Assembly (NCBI GenBank): GCA_002498525.1
Contig: DAHR01000018.1
Coordinates: 42,281-57,671, forward strand
Reading direction: 5' to 3'
Source: Euryarchaeota archaeon UBA58
GTDB taxonomy: Archaea > Thermoplasmatota > Poseidoniia > Poseidoniales > Thalassarchaeaceae
Length of the DNA stretch: 15,391 nucleotides
The notes beneath the pieces were generated by a model that saw only the letters and a list, made by a program, of their open reading frames with translations, was not told where the DNA came from and did not search any database. Below are positions 12,860 to 15,391 of this stretch, piece by piece (position 1 is the first letter of the stretch; each line of letters begins with the position of its first letter). Made by a program: the position numbers and the translations under genes.

Positions 12860-13582
12860 TCAATCTGATGATGCTATGAAATCTCGAAGGAATTCGAGAG
12901 TTCCGAGGGTGCCTTTGGCTTCTGTGCAATGATCGGCAGCCTCGACGACGCCTGGGTGGGAATCGTTGACCGCCACGGCGTATCCACACATTTCGAACAT
13001 CGGAATATCGTTCGCGGCATCGCCCACCGCTATGACCAAACTTGGGTCGATGCCGCGTTGTTCGAACGCGATGGCCAGGCCGGTCGCCTTGTCGAGTCCA
13101 TGCGCTGTGATGTGGACGGCGAAACCGGTCGGAACAACCTCGAGGTCGGCCCACTCCGAGCCTGCTAATTCATCACGGATGCGCTCGAAATCTCCTACTT
13201 CCTTCAAGCACCATTCGGTTTCACGCCAGCGATTCGACTCGATCCCTGCGGCGTCGAGACCGTCGATTCGCGTCGCCAGCCAATCAGCGGCAGCCCGGGC
13301 ACGCGAACCGTCCGCCATAGCACGGATCGGATGACCCGCTCCGCTGTCCCAGACCATGCCACCGTTCTCGCCGATGACGAAGCCCGAGACGGCGAGGCTC
13401 TGTTGGATCGGCGTGACGTTGGGGAGTGTTCTGCCGCTGGCGAGGGAGACGCTTATGCCGCGATTCTCGAGTTCGCGAATGAGTGGAATCAACTCGGCTT
13501 GGAAGCCGTTTATGTCGAGCAGTGTCCCATCTACATCGAAGACGATCATCTGCCAATCGATGTCCGTCGGGATTGCTGCCAT
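12860..13582 (-). CDS. HAD-IIB phosphatase, archaeal phosphoglycolate phosphatase type
   Basis: A 240-residue HAD hydrolase with a C2 cap, similar to Thermoplasma acidophilum TA0175, which cleaves 2-phosphoglycolate to glycolate and phosphate. Motif I is VFD16-V-D18-G-T-L-L-D; motif II is S-L-A-S-G-R-T; the motif III lysine lies in AHGLDKATGL; motif IV is VGDAANDIPMF. The cap carries GENGGMVWD and SNRWRE, both features of the archaeal phosphoglycolate phosphatase group. ATG 13582 (MAAIPTDIDWQMIVF) is preferred; an open frame up to 13669 adds an unconserved basic tail, and a second ATG lies 11 codons in. It is divergent from the metal ATPase with 100 bases between, and its stop faces tRNA-Leu. 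Sugar-phosphate substrates remain possible. Confidence 0.85.
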   Translation of the reverse strand: MAAIPTDIDWQMIVFDVDGTLLDINGFQAELIPLIRELENRGISVSLASGRTLPNVTPIQQSLAVSGFVIGENGGMVWDSGAGHPIRAMADGSRARAAADWLATRIDGLDAAGIESNRWRETEWCLKEVGDFERIRDELAGSEWADLEVVPTGFAVHITAHGLDKATGLAIAFEQRGIDPSLVIAVGDAANDIPMFEMCGYAVAVNDSHPGVVEAADHCTEAKGTLGTLEFLRDFIASSD

Positions 13583-13682
13583 GCCTTTCCGTGCGGGGTT
13601 CAGGTGATGACTCCACCGATGCTCCTGCCTTGTCACTGGCTTCGCCTCTCGCGCTCTGGCTCGCTTCACCCCCCTCAGGTTG
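13583..13682. other. GC-rich divergent spacer
   Basis: About 100 bases separate the HAD phosphatase and the P-type ATPase. I see no TATA-like box, palindrome or metal-regulator operator I could name. The ATPase frame is open back to 13611 but has no ATG or GTG there, only a TTG at 13680. Confidence 0.4.
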
Positions 13683-15391
13683 ATGGAGGGCCCTTGTCTC
13701 CGCTTGGACGTGACCGACGAGGAGTTCCTACTTCTCGATGATGAGGAGGATGCTTCGACTCAGGCTATGCCTGGGTCGGCAGGCGCTGCCAGCGCTGGCT
13801 CCGGTGGGCTTGGCGGAGGCACTGGTGGCGCTGCTGGTCCCGGCGCTGGTGGACTTCTCTCTGGGCTGGCTGGCTCGCTCGGGCGCGGCTTCGCCTCGGT
13901 TCGCTCGAAGTTCGCGGCTGCCGGTGAGAGTCGACAGGCGGCAGCCGAACCGGTTGACGAGTTGATTCTCGACGATTCTTCGGATGAGGAGCAGACGAAG
14001 GTAATCTCCGCGGCTGCTGAGGAAGTTGTTGTCGAGGCGATTGTCGAGCCGGAGTTGGTCGTCGATGGGCTTGAGGAATTCGAGTGGGGACTGCGCGGAA
14101 TGGATTGTCCGGACTGCGCCATGAAAGCCACTCGTGCGGTCAGGCGATTACCCGGTGTCAAGGGGGTCAATGTCTCCGCGACCGAGGGGCGTGTGCGGGT
14201 CAATATCGACGTTGGGCGCGGGCGCATATCGAGGGTTTCGGCAGTTCTGGAGAGTCTCGGACACGGGCCGGATCTCGAATGGCGACAGGTTCAGGGCAAG
14301 ACCGCGGGTGAGGTCTCGCGACGACTCGGGATCGAGCGGAAGGGCTTGCGAAAAGCGCTTCTCGACGTTCCGGGGATTCTCAATGCGAGTCTCGAAGACG
14401 GTCGGATTGAGCTGCAGAAGGCGCCGACCGATTCGCTCAAAGTGCGGCAGATGACAAACGATAACCTGCGTCGATTGCTCGGGGATTTTTCTCTGATTGA
14501 ATCGAAAACAACACGACTGCGCCCCGACCAAGCCCAATTGTTGGGTGCTGTGATGACTCTTCCACTGTTGTTCAGCGTCCTCGTTCTGGAGTATCTTGGT
14601 CTGCATTTCTGGCTGCTTGCCGGTGTCACTTCGCTGGGAGTTCTGTTCGCGGGAATGCCGATGTTCAAGGCTGCTGTCGCGAGTGTACAGAATCGTGTTC
14701 TGGGTTTTCAGGTGCTGACTTCACTGGCGGTTCTGGGGGCTTTGTACCTGCGCCAATGGCCCGAGGCGCTGGTGGTCACGGGACTCGTCGCGCTGGCCGC
14801 TCATATGGAGGAGAGTGCACTGGTTCGCGCTCGCGAGGCGATGCAGGGCGGCTTGGATCGGTTGCCGCGGCGGGCTCGTTTGATCGAGGCGAAGGGGGGT
14901 TCTGCCACTGACGACGATTGCTGTGACGATGACCACGACCACTCTCACGACCACTTTCACGACCAGGAGTACGCGGACTCGCAGCCTGACGATGAATGGA
15001 CTCCGATCGCCGCGCTCGAGCGGGGTGATATCGTTGAGATTCGCTCGGGCGAGGTGATTCCGGTCGATGGCTATGTCGTCGACGGTTCTGGTGCCGTCGA
15101 CCGAGCTCCTCTGACTGGTGAGCCGATGCCGATATCGGTCTCGGCTGGAGATTTCATCGAGGCCGGTTTGACGCTGACACGAGGTCCGATCCGCGTCCGG
15201 ACCGAGGCGACTGGCGACGATACACGCTTGGCTGACCTCATCGACCTAGTGCGCCGTTACCGCGAGCAGCCAACGCGCACGCAGACGATCATTGAGCGTT
15301 TCACGGCTCTCTGGGTGCCGATGGTTCTCGTCGGTTCAGCGATCTACGGGATGATGACCGGAGATTTCGTCGCCATGCTGGTTCTGTGGGT
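13683..15391 (+). CDS. Heavy-metal P1B-type ATPase, 3' end beyond the window
   Basis: The first 569 residues of a metal-exporting ATPase, probably of the Zn/Cd group. ATG 13683 is the only ATG before the conserved part. Residues 1-134 are an acidic and then Gly/Ala-rich low-complexity extension. An HMA domain starts near 135 with G-M140-D-C142-P-D-C145. A second HMA-like region (about 205-265) has no cysteines. Membrane helices follow in AVMTLPLLFSVLVLEYLGL, WLLAGVTSLGVLFAGM, VLTSLAVLGALYL and ALVVTGLVALAAHM. The actuator domain (GDIVEIRSGEVIPVDG, then T478-G-E) is interrupted by an insert rich in Asp, His and Cys at about 410-427. A further helix begins at VPMVLVGSAIYG. The metal-site CPx helix and DKTGT lie past the edge, so the metal is inferred from the His-rich insert and overall resemblance. 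Confidence 0.92.
   Translation, partial: MEGPCLRLDVTDEEFLLLDDEEDASTQAMPGSAGAASAGSGGLGGGTGGAAGPGAGGLLSGLAGSLGRGFASVRSKFAAAGESRQAAAEPVDELILDDSSDEEQTKVISAAAEEVVVEAIVEPELVVDGLEEFEWGLRGMDCPDCAMKATRAVRRLPGVKGVNVSATEGRVRVNIDVGRGRISRVSAVLESLGHGPDLEWRQVQGKTAGEVSRRLGIERKGLRKALLDVPGILNASLEDGRIELQKAPTDSLKVRQMTNDNLRRLLGDFSLIESKTTRLRPDQAQLLGAVMTLPLLFSVLVLEYLGLHFWLLAGVTSLGVLFAGMPMFKAAVASVQNRVLGFQVLTSLAVLGALYLRQWPEALVVTGLVALAAHMEESALVRAREAMQGGLDRLPRRARLIEAKGGSATDDDCCDDDHDHSHDHFHDQEYADSQPDDEWTPIAALERGDIVEIRSGEVIPVDGYVVDGSGAVDRAPLTGEPMPISVSAGDFIEAGLTLTRGPIRVRTEATGDDTRLADLIDLVRRYREQPTRTQTIIERFTALWVPMVLVGSAIYGMMTGDFVAMLVLW

Noticed and set aside
13760..14227. Minus-strand Pro/Ser-rich frame of 155 codons
   Set aside because: It is the antisense of the Gly/Ala-rich N-terminus and HMA domain of the metal ATPase.
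1..15391. CRISPR array, insertion sequence, prophage or defence operon
   Set aside because: No evenly spaced 25-40 base repeats, no transposase or integrase motifs and no nuclease or toxin genes were seen on either strand.

Overview
The window looks like chromosomal DNA from an archaeon, most likely a marine Thermoplasmatota such as Poseidoniales (Marine Group II). The grounds are archaeal information-processing genes (eS8, SRP19, family B DNA polymerase with a C-terminal PIP box, aEF1A followed by uS10, an archaeal GINS subunit, an MCT-1/Tma20-type PUA protein), TATA-like promoters, several starts with no clear Shine-Dalgarno site, a PGF-CTERM surface protein and a TA0175-type phosphoglycolate phosphatase. 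The lineage is inferred from protein resemblance, not from a search.

Layout. 1-1240 is a leftward block: PUA/MCT-1 protein, then a secreted PGF-CTERM protein with its own TATA box, then the first 27 codons of a probable nitroreductase cut by the window edge. 1315-3051 runs rightward: thrH (HAD phosphatase/phosphotransferase of serine and threonine metabolism), then eS8 and SRP19. A plant-like branched-chain aminotransferase (3144-4169, leftward) converges on SRP19 and is divergent from DNA polymerase B (4324-6921). A PKD-domain lipoprotein (7092-8264) precedes the aEF1A-uS10 pair (8374-10031). A bleomycin hydrolase/PepC-type peptidase (10148-11479) and a GINS subunit (11567-12514) run leftward. 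tRNA-Leu(CAA) (12630-12714, rightward) starts head-to-head with GINS. The last two genes diverge: a HAD phosphatase (12860-13582, leftward) and the 5' two thirds of a heavy-metal P1B-ATPase (13683 to the right edge).

How the genes fit together. Most belong to translation, protein targeting and replication, with some amino-acid metabolism, surface proteins and metal efflux. I see no phage genes, transposase, CRISPR array or defence operon, and no cluster that clearly forms a new multi-gene system. No gap exceeds 300 bases; the longest are 1933-2164, 6922-7091 and 12715-12859, each described below.

The less expected signals lie mostly between genes: the eS8 and aEF1A promoters share a TATA-like box plus an identically spaced 10-base downstream element; CTCTGYG motifs with a 9-base period lie on both sides of thrH; a degenerate inverted copy of the tRNA-Leu 3' end follows that gene and lacks CCA; the last codons and stop of the GINS gene are duplicated in frame; several stem-loops include or abut stop codons; and a His/Asp/Cys-rich insert sits in the actuator region of the metal ATPase.
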